A DNA stretch of 64,000 bases from Clostridium sp. (GCF_021372645.1 NZ_JAJFUC010000045.1:1-64000), one strand, 5' to 3'; positions 47,074-60,414 are shown, counted from the stretch's first letter. The notes: generated from the sequence alone by a model not told the origin. Numbers and translations are program-made.

Positions 47074-48669
47074 ATGACTCAGAATCAGGTAAAAATATTT
47101 GATTCTACTCTGAGAGATGGAGCTCAAGGTCAAGGGATTTCATTTTCATTAGAAGATAAGATTAAGATAGTAAAAGTTTTAGATGAGATGCAAATTGATT
47201 ATATTGAAGCTGGCAACCCTGGATCAAATCCAAAAGACATGGAATTCTTCAAAAGACTTAAGGATATGCACCTTAAAAATTCTAAAGTAGTAGCATTTGG
47301 ATCAACTAGAAAACCTAATATTAATGTAGAAGATGATAAGAATTTAAAAGATTTATTATCTTCAGGAGCAGACACAATTGTTATATTCGGGAAGTCATGG
47401 GATTTTCAAGTTACAGATATTATAAAAACATCATTAGATGAGAATATTGAAATGATAAAAGATACAATTAAATATTTGTGCAAGAAAGAAAAAGAAGTAA
47501 TTTTTGATGCGGAACATTTTTATGATGGCTATAAGGCAAATAAAGATTATGCAATGGCAACTTTAAAAGCAGCAGAAGAAGCTGGAGCGCAAGTAGTAGT
47601 TTTATGTGATACCAATGGAGGTGCTTTACCTCAAGAAATATACGATATAATTAAAATTGTACAAGATCAAATATCAATAGAATTAGGTATTCATAGTCAT
47701 GATGATATGGGAATGGCAGTTGCAAATTCAATTATGGCAGTAGAATCTGGAGCAAAACAAGTCCAAGGAACATTCATTGGCATAGGTGAAAGATGTGGTA
47801 ATGCTAATTTAAGTGCAATAATACCAATATTGAAATTAAAACGTGGATATGAAATATTAGGCAACAATGAACTAGTTAATTTGACGAAATCAGCTAGATA
47901 TATTGCAGAAATATGTAATATTACATTGACAGATCAAACCCCTTTTGTAGGAAGTTCATCCTTTGCACATAAGGGCGGTATGCACATCGATGCAGTAACT
48001 AAAGCACCAAAATCATATGAGCATATAGAACCAGAACTAGTTGGGAATAAGAGAAGATTTTTAGTGTCTGAGGTTAGTGGAAAAAGTACAATATTACAAG
48101 AAATAAAGAAAGTATTTCCTAATATATCTAAAGATGATAATTCAGTTCAAAAAATTACAGATAGATTAAAAGAATTAGAATATGAAGGCTATCAATTTGA
48201 AGGGGCAGAAGGAACAGTTGAATTAATTATAAGAAAAATTATTGGTAAATATAAACCCTTCTTTAAATTAAACCATTTTAAGATTATTGGAGAACAGCCT
48301 TATGGCTCTGAAAATTTCACTTCAACAGCAGTAATAAACATTACAGTGGATGGACAGAATGAAATGACAGCAGCAGAAGGAGAAGGTCCGGTAAATGCAC
48401 TAGATAAGGCAATTAGAAAAGCACTTGAAGTATTTTATCCGGAAATCAAACAAGCACGACTTGTAGATTATAAGGTTAGAGTTTTAGATTCAGAAAGTGC
48501 AACAGAAGCAAAGGTAAGAGTTTTAATTGAATCAACAGATGGAATTGAAAACTGGAGTACTGTTGGGGTATCTCGAGACGTAATTCAAGCTAGTTGGATA
48601 GCTCTAGTAGATTCAATAGAATATAAATTAATTAAAGATATTGAAAGAAAAGTAAAAGCATATTTTTAA
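47074..48669 (+). CDS. cimA: Citramalate synthase
   Basis: The 531-residue enzyme condenses pyruvate and acetyl-CoA to (R)-citramalate, the first step of the threonine-independent isoleucine pathway. It begins with the family motif FDSTLRDGAQGQGISFS (about 9-25) and YIEAGNPGSNPKD, and has the metal-binding HSHDDMGMAV (about 208-217). The C-terminal allosteric domain (about 400-531) is of the LeuA/CimA type. The DGAQG start and the overall pattern fit CimA rather than 2-isopropylmalate synthase. Confidence 0.92.
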   Translation: MTQNQVKIFDSTLRDGAQGQGISFSLEDKIKIVKVLDEMQIDYIEAGNPGSNPKDMEFFKRLKDMHLKNSKVVAFGSTRKPNINVEDDKNLKDLLSSGADTIVIFGKSWDFQVTDIIKTSLDENIEMIKDTIKYLCKKEKEVIFDAEHFYDGYKANKDYAMATLKAAEEAGAQVVVLCDTNGGALPQEIYDIIKIVQDQISIELGIHSHDDMGMAVANSIMAVESGAKQVQGTFIGIGERCGNANLSAIIPILKLKRGYEILGNNELVNLTKSARYIAEICNITLTDQTPFVGSSSFAHKGGMHIDAVTKAPKSYEHIEPELVGNKRRFLVSEVSGKSTILQEIKKVFPNISKDDNSVQKITDRLKELEYEGYQFEGAEGTVELIIRKIIGKYKPFFKLNHFKIIGEQPYGSENFTSTAVINITVDGQNEMTAAEGEGPVNALDKAIRKALEVFYPEIKQARLVDYKVRVLDSESATEAKVRVLIESTDGIENWSTVGVSRDVIQASWIALVDSIEYKLIKDIERKVKAYF

Positions 48670-48682
48670 GGGGGATTAAAAC

Positions 48683-49942
48683 ATGGGAATGACAATGACA
48701 CAAAAAATATTAGCAGCACACGCAGGATTAGAAACTGTTAAAGCTGGACAATTAATCGAAGCAAATCTTGACTTAGTTTTGGGAAATGATATTACAACTC
48801 CAGTAGCTGTAAATGAATTTAAGAAATTTGGAACAGATAAAGTATTTAGCAAAAGTCAAATTGCAATAGTTCCAGATCACTTTACTCCTAATAAGGATAT
48901 AAAGGCAGCAGAACAAGTTAAATATATTAGAGAATTTGCTGAAAAAATGGAAATAGAAAATTTCTTTGAAGTTGGAGAAATGGGAATAGAACATTGCTTA
49001 CTTCCTGAAAAAGGATTAGTTGTTGCTGGTGATGTTGTTATAGGGGCTGACTCACATACTTGTACATATGGAGCTCTTGGAGCTTTTTCAACAGGTATTG
49101 GATCAACTGACATGGCAGCTGGTATGGCTACAGGAAAATGTTGGTTTAAAGTACCATCAGCTTTAAAATTTGTTCTTAAGAACAAGCCTGCCAAATGGGT
49201 AAGTGGAAAAGATATAATACTACATATAATTGGAATGATTGGTGTTGATGGGGCATTATACAAATCAATGGAATTTGTAGGTGATGGATTAGATTACCTT
49301 TCAATTGATGATAGATTCACAATGGCAAATATGGCAATAGAAGCTGGTGGAAAAAATGGTATTTTCCCAGTTGATGATAAAACTGTTGAATATTTAAAAG
49401 ATCACGCAACTAAAGAATGGACTGTTTATGAAGCAGATGACGATGCAGAATATGATGAAGTATTTGAAATTGACTTAAGTACATTAAGACCAACAATTTC
49501 ATTTCCACATTTACCAGACAATACTAGAACAATTGATAATGTAGGAGATGTAGTACTTGATCAAGTAGTAATTGGATCATGTACAAATGGTAGAATTTCA
49601 GATTTAAGAATAGCTAGAGATATACTAAAAGGAAATAAAGTTAAAAAAGGTATTAGATGTATAGTTATTCCTGGAACTCAAAAGATCTACTTACAAGCTT
49701 TAGAAGAAGGAATAATAAAAGATTTAGTGGAAGCTGGAGCAGTATTCTCAACACCAACTTGTGGACCATGTTTAGGTGGACATATGGGAATATTAGCAAA
49801 AGGTGAAAGAGCATTATCAACAACAAACAGAAATTTTGTAGGAAGAATGGGACACGTTGAATCAGAAGTATATCTTGCAAGTCCAGCTGTTGCAGCAGCA
49901 TCTGCATTAACTGGAAAAATAACTGACCCAGAATTAGTTTAG
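48683..49942 (+). CDS. leuC: 3-isopropylmalate/(R)-2-methylmalate dehydratase, large subunit
   Basis: The 419-residue aconitase-type hydro-lyase isomerizes isopropylmalate or citramalate. Cysteines of the [4Fe-4S] cluster lie in VIGSCTNGR (about 298) and TCGPCLGGH (about 355-363). The size and sequence fit the short two-subunit form. It pairs with LeuD 12 bases downstream. SD AGGGGG precedes the ATG. Confidence 0.96.
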   Translation: MGMTMTQKILAAHAGLETVKAGQLIEANLDLVLGNDITTPVAVNEFKKFGTDKVFSKSQIAIVPDHFTPNKDIKAAEQVKYIREFAEKMEIENFFEVGEMGIEHCLLPEKGLVVAGDVVIGADSHTCTYGALGAFSTGIGSTDMAAGMATGKCWFKVPSALKFVLKNKPAKWVSGKDIILHIIGMIGVDGALYKSMEFVGDGLDYLSIDDRFTMANMAIEAGGKNGIFPVDDKTVEYLKDHATKEWTVYEADDDAEYDEVFEIDLSTLRPTISFPHLPDNTRTIDNVGDVVLDQVVIGSCTNGRISDLRIARDILKGNKVKKGIRCIVIPGTQKIYLQALEEGIIKDLVEAGAVFSTPTCGPCLGGHMGILAKGERALSTTNRNFVGRMGHVESEVYLASPAVAAASALTGKITDPELV

Positions 49943-49954
49943 GAGGTATTAGTA

Positions 49955-50443
49955 ATGAGTGTAAAAGGTAAGGTATTCAAATATGGAGATAATGTAGATA
50001 CAGATGTAATAATCCCAGCAAGATATTTAAATACATCAGATGCTAAAGAACTTGCTGCACATTGTATGGAAGATATAGATGTAGATTTTGTAAAGAATGT
50101 AAAAGACGGAGATATAATTGTTGCAAATAAAAACTTTGGTTGTGGTTCTTCAAGAGAACATGCACCTTTAGCAATTAAGACAGCTGGAGTTAGTTGTGTT
50201 ATAGCATCAACTTTTGCAAGAATATTCTACAGAAATTCAATTAATATTGGATTACCAATTTTAGAATGTGATGAAGCAGTAAAAAGTATTGATGCAGGAG
50301 ATGAATTAGAAGTTGAATTTTCAACAGGCCTTATTAAGAATTTAACTAAGAACCAAGAGTATCAAGGAGAAGCATTCCCAGAGTTTATGCAAGAAATCAT
50401 AGATAATGATGGATTAATTGGATATATAGGGAATAAAAAGTAA
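49955..50443 (+). CDS. leuD: 3-isopropylmalate/(R)-2-methylmalate dehydratase, small subunit
   Basis: The 162-residue swivelling subunit starts [20 protein letters not shown] and has the motif [16 protein letters not shown] (about 66-81), which binds substrate carboxylate. It completes the LeuCD dehydratase. SD TAGGAGG precedes the ATG. A 9-bp hairpin with perfect arms (50477-50485 with 50493-50501) lies in the 156-base gap before leuB. Confidence 0.96.
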   Translation: MSVKGKVFKYGDNVDTDVIIPARYLNTSDAKELAAHCMEDIDVDFVKNVKDGDIIVANKNFGCGSSREHAPLAIKTAGVSCVIASTFARIFYRNSINIGLPILECDEAVKSIDAGDELEVEFSTGLIKNLTKNQEYQGEAFPEFMQEIIDNDGLIGYIGNKK

Positions 50444-50599
50444 GAAAATAATTAATAAATGAATTATATTAGATTTTTTCTTGATATAATTAATCAAGAA
50501 AGAGATACTAATAAGTAAAGACAATTTATTTAAGTAAGTTTTACTTTTAGATAAATACGCAATAAGAGTTAGGAAAATATAAAGAGGGGGATTTTTATA

Positions 50600-51682
50600 A
50601 TGAAATATAATATAGCTGTAATACCAGGAGACGGAATAGGACCAGAAGTTGTAGAAGAAACTATAAAGGTCTTAAAAGTTATTGGGGATAAGTTTGGACA
50701 TAGATTTGAATATGAGTATGTATTAGCAGGCGGATGTGCTATAGATAAGGAAGGAACACCACTTCCAGAGGCAACTTTAGAAGCATGTAAGAAAAGTGAT
50801 GCAGTTCTACTTGGAGCTGTTGGTGGTCCTAAATGGGATGATCCTACTGCAAAAATAAGACCAGAACAAGCATTATTAGGATTAAGAGGTGCATTAAATC
50901 TTTATTGTAATTTAAGACCAGCAGTTTTATATGCTCCATTAAAAAATGAATCACCACTTAAAGATAGTATTGTTAAAGATGGAATAGATATTTGCATAGT
51001 AAGAGAATTAACTGGTGGTATTTATTTTGGTGAAAGAGGAACGGAAGTTATTGATGGCGTAAAGAGTGCTTATGACACTGAAAGATATGATGTGAATGAA
51101 ATAACTAGAATTGTTAAAATCGGATTTGAAACAGCAATGAAGAGAAGTAAGAAGCTTACAAGTGTTGATAAAGCTAATATATTAGAAAGCTCAAGACTTT
51201 GGAGAAGCATAGTTGATGAAATGGCTAAGGATTATCCAGAAGTTGAAGTAAATCATTTATATGTTGATAACACTGCAATGCAATTAGTTAAAGATCCAAA
51301 TCAATTTGATGTAATTGTAACTTCAAATATATTTGGTGATATCTTATCAGATGAAGCTAGTATGGTTACAGGTTCAATTGGAATGTTACCTTCAGCATCA
51401 CTTGGAGATGGAAAACTTGGAATGTATGAACCAATCCATGGAAGTGCTCCTGATATAGCAGGACAAGGAATTGCTAATCCTCTAGCAACTATTCTTTCAG
51501 CTGCAATGATGTTAAGATATAGTTTCTCATTAGAAGAAGAAGCTAAATCAATTGAAACTGCAGTGCTTGCAGTTCTTGAAGATGGATATAGAACTGGTGA
51601 TATAATGACAGAAGGTAAGAAAAAAGTTGGAACAGTTGAAATGGGAAATTTAGTTCGTGAAAAATTGCAATCAGCAAAATAA
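50600..51682 (+). CDS. leuB: 3-isopropylmalate (or 3-methylmalate) dehydrogenase
   Basis: The 360-residue enzyme begins [20 protein letters not shown]. The substrate region [12 protein letters not shown] (about 135-146) and the NAD-binding [20 protein letters not shown] (about 281-300) are intact. It oxidatively decarboxylates isopropylmalate, or in the citramalate pathway 3-methylmalate to 2-oxobutyrate. SD AGAGGGGG precedes the ATG. Confidence 0.97.
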   Translation: MKYNIAVIPGDGIGPEVVEETIKVLKVIGDKFGHRFEYEYVLAGGCAIDKEGTPLPEATLEACKKSDAVLLGAVGGPKWDDPTAKIRPEQALLGLRGALNLYCNLRPAVLYAPLKNESPLKDSIVKDGIDICIVRELTGGIYFGERGTEVIDGVKSAYDTERYDVNEITRIVKIGFETAMKRSKKLTSVDKANILESSRLWRSIVDEMAKDYPEVEVNHLYVDNTAMQLVKDPNQFDVIVTSNIFGDILSDEASMVTGSIGMLPSASLGDGKLGMYEPIHGSAPDIAGQGIANPLATILSAAMMLRYSFSLEEEAKSIETAVLAVLEDGYRTGDIMTEGKKKVGTVEMGNLVREKLQSAK

Positions 51683-51688
51683 TAATAT

Positions 51689-51806
51689 CAATGCACAATG
51701 CACAATGCACAATGAAGGAACAAATCACTTGTATGATTTGAAAAAATATATTTTAAAAATTTCAAAGAAATTTCATTTTTCATTGTGAACTATGCATTGT
51801 GAATTG
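51689..51806. repeat. Palindromic repeat with tandem ends, leuB-ilvB intergenic
   Basis: A 26-base left arm (51689-51714) is made of tandem AATGCAC units. It is inverted at 51781-51806 with 22 of 26 positions matching. Between them is AT-rich sequence. It belongs with the 37097-37163 element by its shared arm. It may fold into a hairpin within the operon mRNA. Confidence 0.7.
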
Positions 51807-51839
51807 AAAAATCATTCTATAAGCAAAGGAGTGAGTAAA

Positions 51840-54531
<2,692 letters not shown>

Positions 54532-54559
54532 TATTTAGAAATAATATCTACAATTTTAA

Positions 54560-54604
54560 AAGAAGACGAGGATTTAGATTTAAATACTCGTCTTCTTCTT
54601 TTTT
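54560..54604 (+). terminator. Terminator of the branched-chain operon
   Basis: AAGAAGACGAG (54560-54570) pairs with CTCGTCTTCTT (54587-54597), 11 perfect pairs, followed by CTTTTTT. Confidence 0.9.
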
Positions 54605-54651
54605 ATGTATAATTTATTGTAATAGAGCAATGTTTAAGTGAGAGGTACTGA

Positions 54652-54906
54652 ATGAATTATGTATATATTGTAGAATGTTCTGATGGGACATTCTATACAG
54701 GATGGACAAATAATTTGGAAAAAAGAATTTATATGCATTCAAATGGAATAGGAGCAAAATATACAAAAGGAAGAGGACCAGTAAAATTAATGCATTATGA
54801 AGAATTTGAAGAAAAAAAAGATGCAATGAAAAGGGAATATGAGATAAAAAAATTAACAAAAAAAGCAAAGATATTATTAATTAGAGAGACTACAAAAAAT
54901 AAATAG
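54652..54906 (+). CDS. GIY-YIG domain protein (UPF0213-like)
   Basis: The 84-residue protein MNYVYIVECSDGTFYTGWTN has the variant GIY-YIG motif (YVYIVE, then FYTGWTN with K/R residues following). These short proteins are related to the SLX1 and UvrC nuclease domain and carry only the catalytic core. Function in bacteria is not settled. It is monocistronic between two terminators or leaders. Confidence 0.88.
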   Translation: MNYVYIVECSDGTFYTGWTNNLEKRIYMHSNGIGAKYTKGRGPVKLMHYEEFEEKKDAMKREYEIKKLTKKAKILLIRETTKNK

Positions 54907-55046
54907 CAAGAAAGTTATTAAATATGGCAACAAACTACACTTGCAGAATGGATCTTTTAAAAGAATTTTTTTATAGAAGACTACACCAAAATATGATATT
55001 ATTTGTATATAAATAACCTAAATTCAAAAAAATGGGAGAATTATAT

Positions 55047-56255
55047 ATGAATAAAAGAAATTCTAGTAATAGGTATGGGAAAAAGTATAATGGAGATAAA
55101 AAGAGAAATGGTGATTTGTTTAAAAGTATTTACTTGATTATTGCGAGTATATTAATAGTATGTGGAGCAAGCTTTTATTTGAAAGATATAAGTAATTCAA
55201 ATTTACAAAAGATTGAAGCTAGTAATCAATTAAGTGAAGAGGTTAAAGATACAAGTGAAGAAAATATAAACAAAGAAGAAATAAAAAGAGAACCTGTCAA
55301 AAAAGAAATTATAATTTCAGTAGCAGGAGATTTTACTTTAGGAACAGATACCCAATTTGCATATGACAGCAGTTTGCCAGCCGCGTTTATAAATAGTGGA
55401 AGAAATTATTCTTATTTTATGAAAAATGTATCTAGTATATTTAGTCAAGATGATTATACATTAGTAAATTTAGAAACAACATTCACAAGTTCTGAGATTA
55501 AAGCACCTAAAGATGGAGATATATTTTATAATTTTAAAGGACCTAAAGAGTATGTAAATATTCTTACAAAAGGCTCTATTGACGGAGTTACAATAGCCAA
55601 TAATCATATCTATGATTATGGTAAACAAGGCATACAAGACACTGTTAATACATTGAAGGAAAATAATATTGATATATGTGGAGAAGGTTATAAGATTTTA
55701 AAAGAGATACAAGGAATTAAATTCGGATTTTTAGGATATACAGGTTGGGAATATTCTAATGAATTAAAAATCAAAATAGTTAATGACATTAATGAACTCA
55801 AAAATAAAGGAGCAGAAGTTGTTATTCCATATTTTCATTGGGGTATAGAGAAATCATATGAACCATATGATGTTCAACAAAATTTAGCTAGATTTGCTAT
55901 TGATAATGGTGCAGATGCAGTTATAGGCTCACATCCTCATGTAATTCAAAGCATGGAAAATTATAAAGGTAAGCTTATAGCATATTCTATGGGGAATTTC
56001 TGTTTTGGAGGAAATTCAAATCCTCCAGATAAAAGAACATTTATACTTCAGTTTAAGGCAAATATGGAAGATGATAAATTAGTAAACTTTGAATATAAAG
56101 TACTTCCAGCAATGGTTTCTTCAAGAAGTGATAGAAATGATTACATTCCAACTTTAGCAAATGGTGAAAATAAAACTAATATATTGAAAACATTAAATGA
56201 ACTATCACCAACTTTAAATGGAAATATCAGTGATGAATTTTTTTATATTAAATAA
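55047..56255 (+). CDS. CapA-family protein, membrane-anchored
   Basis: The 402-residue protein starts at ATG 55047 (after GGGAGA); the ATG at 55032 precedes the SD. It has an N-terminal membrane anchor (SIYLIIASILIVCGASFYLK, about 27-46), a charged linker, and a CapA/PGA_cap domain from about 95 (SVAGDFTLGTD, NLETTFTSSEI, IANNHIYDYGKQG, PYFHWGIEKSYE, GSHPHVIQSME). The family resembles metallophosphatases and is linked to poly-gamma-glutamate. No pgs/cap partners are nearby. Confidence 0.9.
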   Translation: MNKRNSSNRYGKKYNGDKKRNGDLFKSIYLIIASILIVCGASFYLKDISNSNLQKIEASNQLSEEVKDTSEENINKEEIKREPVKKEIIISVAGDFTLGTDTQFAYDSSLPAAFINSGRNYSYFMKNVSSIFSQDDYTLVNLETTFTSSEIKAPKDGDIFYNFKGPKEYVNILTKGSIDGVTIANNHIYDYGKQGIQDTVNTLKENNIDICGEGYKILKEIQGIKFGFLGYTGWEYSNELKIKIVNDINELKNKGAEVVIPYFHWGIEKSYEPYDVQQNLARFAIDNGADAVIGSHPHVIQSMENYKGKLIAYSMGNFCFGGNSNPPDKRTFILQFKANMEDDKLVNFEYKVLPAMVSSRSDRNDYIPTLANGENKTNILKTLNELSPTLNGNISDEFFYIK

Positions 56256-56267
56256 AAGTTAATTAAC

Positions 56268-56324
56268 AATATAAAAGGTTGTTTTAGAATGATTAAAAAT
56301 TATTTTAAAGCAACCTTTTATATT
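56268..56324. terminator. Hairpin after the CapA-family gene
   Basis: AATATAAAAGGTTG (56268-56281) pairs with CAACCTTTTATATT (56311-56324), 14 perfect pairs, with TTTTA/TAAAG extension inside. No T run follows on the plus strand. It is stable enough to act as a 3' end. Confidence 0.55.
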
Positions 56325-56759
56325 AAGGTGAAATATACATCATCTATTTTGTTTGTTATTTTCTTTAGTGTGTCCTAATGTTACAAAATTGAAAGGTAAA
56401 TGTAAGGATTATCAATATAACATTAATTAAAGTTAGGTTACTATATTTATATAGTAAAGGCAATAGGAGATGATTTTACATTTATACTAAATAAAATTAT
56501 TTATGGAATTTAAGTTAATAATATTGTTTAAGGAAAATTTAATGTTTTATTAAGGGATATATTATATTATTAGTGATATACTAAGAAATATTATAGTAAA
56601 AATTACATATATAAACATTATTATGTAAATATAAGATTAAAATGTATAAAACAAATGGGGATATAGTTGAAAAAATACAAAAAAAGATTATATTTATGTT
56701 AACTACTTGAATTATATATAAATAAAAGCAGGTTATTAAGAGTGGGGGTAAGTTTCAAA
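56325..56759. other. Long AT-rich intergenic region before the ABC export genes
   Basis: No gene. TTGAAA at 56667-56672 and TATATT at 56689-56694 (spacer 16) could be a promoter for the downstream operon. The rest is AT-rich; I see no structure that is convincing. Confidence 0.4.
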
Positions 56760-58181
56760 ATGCCAAAGTTAGATATTAAAAAGTTAAAACCTAAAGGTAT
56801 AAGTCTTAAAGGTTTGAAATTTAAAAAAAAACTAAGCAAAAAGGTAATATTGTTAGGGGCAATATTTATAATAGTTGTAGCTATAATAATAGGTAAAATA
56901 ATTATGCCCAAGTCAGTGCCAGAAGTTAAACATACAGTTCTATCAAAAGGCAAAATAGTCAATAGTATTAATGTTCTAGGTGAAATAAAAAGTAAAGATT
57001 CCACCAATATATATAGCACATCAAATAATCCTGTTAAAGAAGTTAAAGCAAAAGTTGGAGATAAAGTTAAGGTAGGAGATGTTTTAGCAATATTAGATTC
57101 GGGGATATTAGAAAAAGATATTGAGCAAGCAACAGCTACGGCAGAAGCATCAGAAGCCAATAATAAGGTACAACTCGATGCTGCCCAAAAGGCATATAAT
57201 GATGAACTATATTTATATAATAATAATTTGAATTCAGAAATTAAAAATGCGGAAGAAACTCTTAATTTAGCAAAGATTAATTTTGATAATAAGAAGAAAA
57301 TATATGAAAAAAATAAAGCATTATTTGAGGCAGAAGCAATTGCAGAGAGTGAATTAGATAAGGTTAAAATAGACTTTGATACTGCAAATTCAGATTATGA
57401 GAAAGCCAAAGTATCATTAGAAAATACACAGGTCAAAGCTGATCAAGCGTTAAATAAAGCTAAAAATGAATATGAAACAGCACAAACAAATAGTAGTAAT
57501 AATAGTCAACGAATTGCAATTGAAAAGCAAAAGCAACAATTAGATGATTGTACAATCAAAGCAACCACTGAGGGCACAATTACAGCTGTAAATGCTGCTG
57601 TAGGAAATCCAGGAAATGGAATTTTATTTCAAATTGAAAGTTTAGATAATATGGAAGTAACTACATCAATTAAAGAAGTTGATATAGTAAATGTTAAAAT
57701 AGGACAAAGAGCGGAGATAAAAACTGATGGAACAGGGGATGAAATTACTCAGGGAGAAGTGGTAAGTGTTAGTCCATCTGCTAAAAAAGAAGAAGTCGTT
57801 CAAACTAAATCTGGGACTCAATCTCAAGGAGCAAGTTCAGATGCAAGTTTTGAGGCAAAAATTAAAATTAATGATATGAGCGAAAATATGAAGTCTGGAA
57901 TGAGTGCAAGAGTAAATATTATTACAAGTGAAAAATTAGATATCTATGCAGTATCATCAGAAAGCATAGTTCAAAATGAAGATAGTAAGAGCATATATAT
58001 AGCAGAAAAAGGTGGCGAAAAACCAGATGAATATATAATTAAGGAATTACCAATAGATACAGGACTCGAATCTGATTTTAATGTAGAAATTTCAGGGTAT
58101 GGAATTTCGGAGGGAATTATTATAATTGATGATCCTTCAACACATAAGGTTGGAGATAAAATTCAAATAAAAGGAAGGTGA
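56760..58181 (+). CDS. HlyD/MacA-type membrane fusion protein of an ABC export system
   Basis: The 473-residue protein has a very basic N-terminus with KLKPKGISLKGLKFKK, one membrane helix (about 30-48), then the adaptor fold: a biotinyl-lipoyl half (VLSKGKIVNSINVLGEIKSK), a coiled-coil hairpin rich in Ala, Glu and Lys (about 120-265), and a barrel (VTTSIKEVDIVNVKIGQRAE). It works with the next two genes. The start is ATG 56760 or GTG 56742; the latter overlaps the SD. The stop overlaps the ATPase gene's SD. Confidence 0.88.
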   Translation: MPKLDIKKLKPKGISLKGLKFKKKLSKKVILLGAIFIIVVAIIIGKIIMPKSVPEVKHTVLSKGKIVNSINVLGEIKSKDSTNIYSTSNNPVKEVKAKVGDKVKVGDVLAILDSGILEKDIEQATATAEASEANNKVQLDAAQKAYNDELYLYNNNLNSEIKNAEETLNLAKINFDNKKKIYEKNKALFEAEAIAESELDKVKIDFDTANSDYEKAKVSLENTQVKADQALNKAKNEYETAQTNSSNNSQRIAIEKQKQQLDDCTIKATTEGTITAVNAAVGNPGNGILFQIESLDNMEVTTSIKEVDIVNVKIGQRAEIKTDGTGDEITQGEVVSVSPSAKKEEVVQTKSGTQSQGASSDASFEAKIKINDMSENMKSGMSARVNIITSEKLDIYAVSSESIVQNEDSKSIYIAEKGGEKPDEYIIKELPIDTGLESDFNVEISGYGISEGIIIIDDPSTHKVGDKIQIKGR

Positions 58182-58186
58182 GCTCT

Positions 58187-58924
58187 TTGGATGAAAGCAT
58201 AATAGAAATGAAAAATATTGTCAAAAGCTTTTATGTTGGTACACCAAACCAATTAGATATTCTTAAAAATATAGATATAACAATAAAAAAAGGTGAATTT
58301 GTATCTATAGTTGGTGCATCTGGCTCAGGGAAAAGTACTTTAATGAATATTATAGGAGCACTTGATAGACCAACATCTGGAACATATATTTTAGATGGTA
58401 CGAATGTTAATGAAAAAGCAGATAATGGTTTATCAGAAGTAAGAAATAAGAAAATAGGATTTGTATTTCAGACTTATAATTTAATACCAAGAAGCTCAGC
58501 TTTAAAAAATGTTGAATTACCAATGCTTTACTATGGAATGGGTAGACAAGAGAGAAAGGAACGGGCAGAACAACTTTTAGACCTTGTTGAAATGAAAGAT
58601 AGAATGAAGCATCAACCAAATGAATTATCAGGAGGACAAAAGCAAAGGGTAGCAATTGCTAGAGCACTTGCTAATGATCCAAGCATAATACTTGCAGATG
58701 AACCAACGGGAGCCCTTGATTCAGCAACAGGGAGATTGGTTATGGATTTATTTCATAAGGTACATGAATTAGAAGGTAAGACTATAATATTTATAACCCA
58801 TAATTATGAGCTTGCAGAAGAAACTGAAAGGATTATAACATTAAGGGATGGAAAGATAGTATCAGAAGAATATAATGATAAGTACATTAAGAAGTTTCCA
58901 GATGGTGAAAATATATGTTTATAA
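58187..58924 (+). CDS. MacB/LolD-type ABC transporter ATPase
   Basis: The 245-residue ATPase starts at TTG 58187 (MDESIIEMKNIVKSFYVG), eight bases after AAGGAAGG; GTG 58178 lies inside the SD. Walker A is GASGSGKST (about 44-52), the signature LSGGQKQR and Walker B ILADEPTGALD follow. It is typical of the MacB/LolD class that energizes peptide, lipoprotein or antibiotic export through an FtsX-type permease. The end overlaps the permease gene by 10 bases. Confidence 0.93.
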   Translation: MDESIIEMKNIVKSFYVGTPNQLDILKNIDITIKKGEFVSIVGASGSGKSTLMNIIGALDRPTSGTYILDGTNVNEKADNGLSEVRNKKIGFVFQTYNLIPRSSALKNVELPMLYYGMGRQERKERAEQLLDLVEMKDRMKHQPNELSGGQKQRVAIARALANDPSIILADEPTGALDSATGRLVMDLFHKVHELEGKTIIFITHNYELAEETERIITLRDGKIVSEEYNDKYIKKFPDGENICL

Positions 58925-60183
58925 AAGAAAATATATTACTTGCAATAGCAGGCATAAGATCAAGCAAAATGAGATCTCTATTAACTATGCTTGGAATTAT
59001 AATAGGAATATCATCTGTTATAGGAATTGTTTCTATTGGAAATGCAATTACTTCTAAAGTGTCGGGTGAATTAGATAAGTTAGGTGCTAATAATATGTAC
59101 ATTCAAGTAAGGGAAAAGAGTGAAGATGGTGCTCAGGAAAGATATTCAGATCAAGAACCAGAAGATAGTGACCTTCTTACTTTGGAGCAAATAAATTCAA
59201 TTAAGGAAGCATTTAAGGATAGAATTAGTAATATAAGTATAGATGCAAGTACAGGGCAAGGGAAAATAAAGGATGGATATTTATATGCTAATATAGCTAC
59301 TACAGGAGTAAATGATGAATATAAAGATGTTAATAATATAAAGATGGTTAGTGGAAGATTTATTTCTGATAAAGATATTAAAGGAATGAAAAAAACTGCT
59401 GTAGTTTCAGATAAACTTGTTAATAATATGTTTAAAGGCAAGACTAATCCCTTGGGTAAGGAAATTAAAGCTTATATACAAGATAACATTGAAACATATG
59501 TTATTGTAGGGGTATATGAATATGAGCCACCTTCATTTCTTGAAGGCGGAGGGTCTACAGCAAAAGAAAAAGATATACAATCTAATTTATATATACCTAT
59601 AACAACAGCAAAAGCAGATCAAAAAAATAAAAATTATCGTAGATTCATGATTAAACCTAATAATAATACTGATTCGGAAAAGCTTGTTAAAGATATGGAA
59701 AAGTATACAGATAAGTTATACAAGAATAATAAATATTGGGAATTACAAGTTATGAATCTTAAAAACCAAGCACAATCATTCACATCAGTACTTAGTGCCA
59801 TATCAGCAGGAATATCTGTAATTGCTGCTATAGCACTGCTTGTAGGTGGAATAGGAGTAATGAATATAATGCTTGTATCTGTTACAGAGAGAACAAGGGA
59901 AATTGGTACAAGAAAAGCTCTTGGTGCTAAGAGCAGCCATATAAAAATGCAATTTATAACTGAATCAGTTATAATATGTACAATTGGTGGAGTCATAGGA
60001 ATAATACTTGGAATTGTAATGGGTATAATTGCATGCTTGGTATTAAAATCACCAATATCAATATCTATCCCAACAATTTTGATAAGCTTCACTTTCTCAA
60101 TGGCAATAGGAGTATTCTTTGGATACTATCCAGCTAAAAAAGCAGCAAGCCTTGATCCAATTGAAGCTTTAAGATATGAATAA
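58915..60183 (+). CDS. MacB-type ABC transporter permease (FtsX family)
   Basis: The 422-residue permease has an N-terminal membrane helix (LLTMLGIIIGISSVIGIVSI, about 23-42), a large extracytoplasmic MacB_PCD domain (about 45-290), and three C-terminal helices (about 300-400) with EIGTRKALGAKSSHIKMQF between the first two. The C-terminus YYPAKKAASLDPIEALRYE is diagnostic. The three genes form a complete exporter, probably for a peptide or antibiotic-like molecule. Substrate unknown. Confidence 0.93.
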   Translation: MFIKENILLAIAGIRSSKMRSLLTMLGIIIGISSVIGIVSIGNAITSKVSGELDKLGANNMYIQVREKSEDGAQERYSDQEPEDSDLLTLEQINSIKEAFKDRISNISIDASTGQGKIKDGYLYANIATTGVNDEYKDVNNIKMVSGRFISDKDIKGMKKTAVVSDKLVNNMFKGKTNPLGKEIKAYIQDNIETYVIVGVYEYEPPSFLEGGGSTAKEKDIQSNLYIPITTAKADQKNKNYRRFMIKPNNNTDSEKLVKDMEKYTDKLYKNNKYWELQVMNLKNQAQSFTSVLSAISAGISVIAAIALLVGGIGVMNIMLVSVTERTREIGTRKALGAKSSHIKMQFITESVIICTIGGVIGIILGIVMGIIACLVLKSPISISIPTILISFTFSMAIGVFFGYYPAKKAASLDPIEALRYE

Positions 60184-60261
60184 GAAACATGAGACAAAAT
60201 AACATATAAAAGATACAAATATATTTTTTTGATTTGCTTAATAAGTATAAAGAATCGAAAT

Positions 60262-60321
60262 AAAAAGATGATTAACGTAGAGTTATTTAAAGAAATATTC
60301 TAAGTTAGTCATTTTCTTTTT
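60262..60321 (+). terminator. Probable terminator of the ABC export operon
   Basis: GATTAAC pairs with GTTAGTC, and flanking AAAAAGAT with ATTTTCTTTTT, a stem of about 14 bp with a bulge and a T-rich tail ending near 60321. The loop is about 27 bases. Confidence 0.55.
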
Positions 60322-60414
60322 GACAAAATATTATTTTTTATAAGGTTATATATTTGGTTTATTATTTTAATCACATAGAAAGTTGATAAATTTACTGATA
60401 TTTATTGACAAGAG

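Noticed and set aside
47074-48669. Reading this gene as leuA (2-isopropylmalate synthase)
   Set aside because: The start motif with DGAQGQGISFS and the pathway neighbours fit citramalate synthase better; leuA is not excluded without an assay.
50477-50501. Terminator after leuD
   Set aside because: The 9-bp stem has no T run and leuB follows in the same direction; treated as a simple hairpin.
51689-51714. Tandem AATGCAC units as a CRISPR-like or satellite array
   Set aside because: Only three to four copies without spacers; it is the arm of a palindromic repeat.
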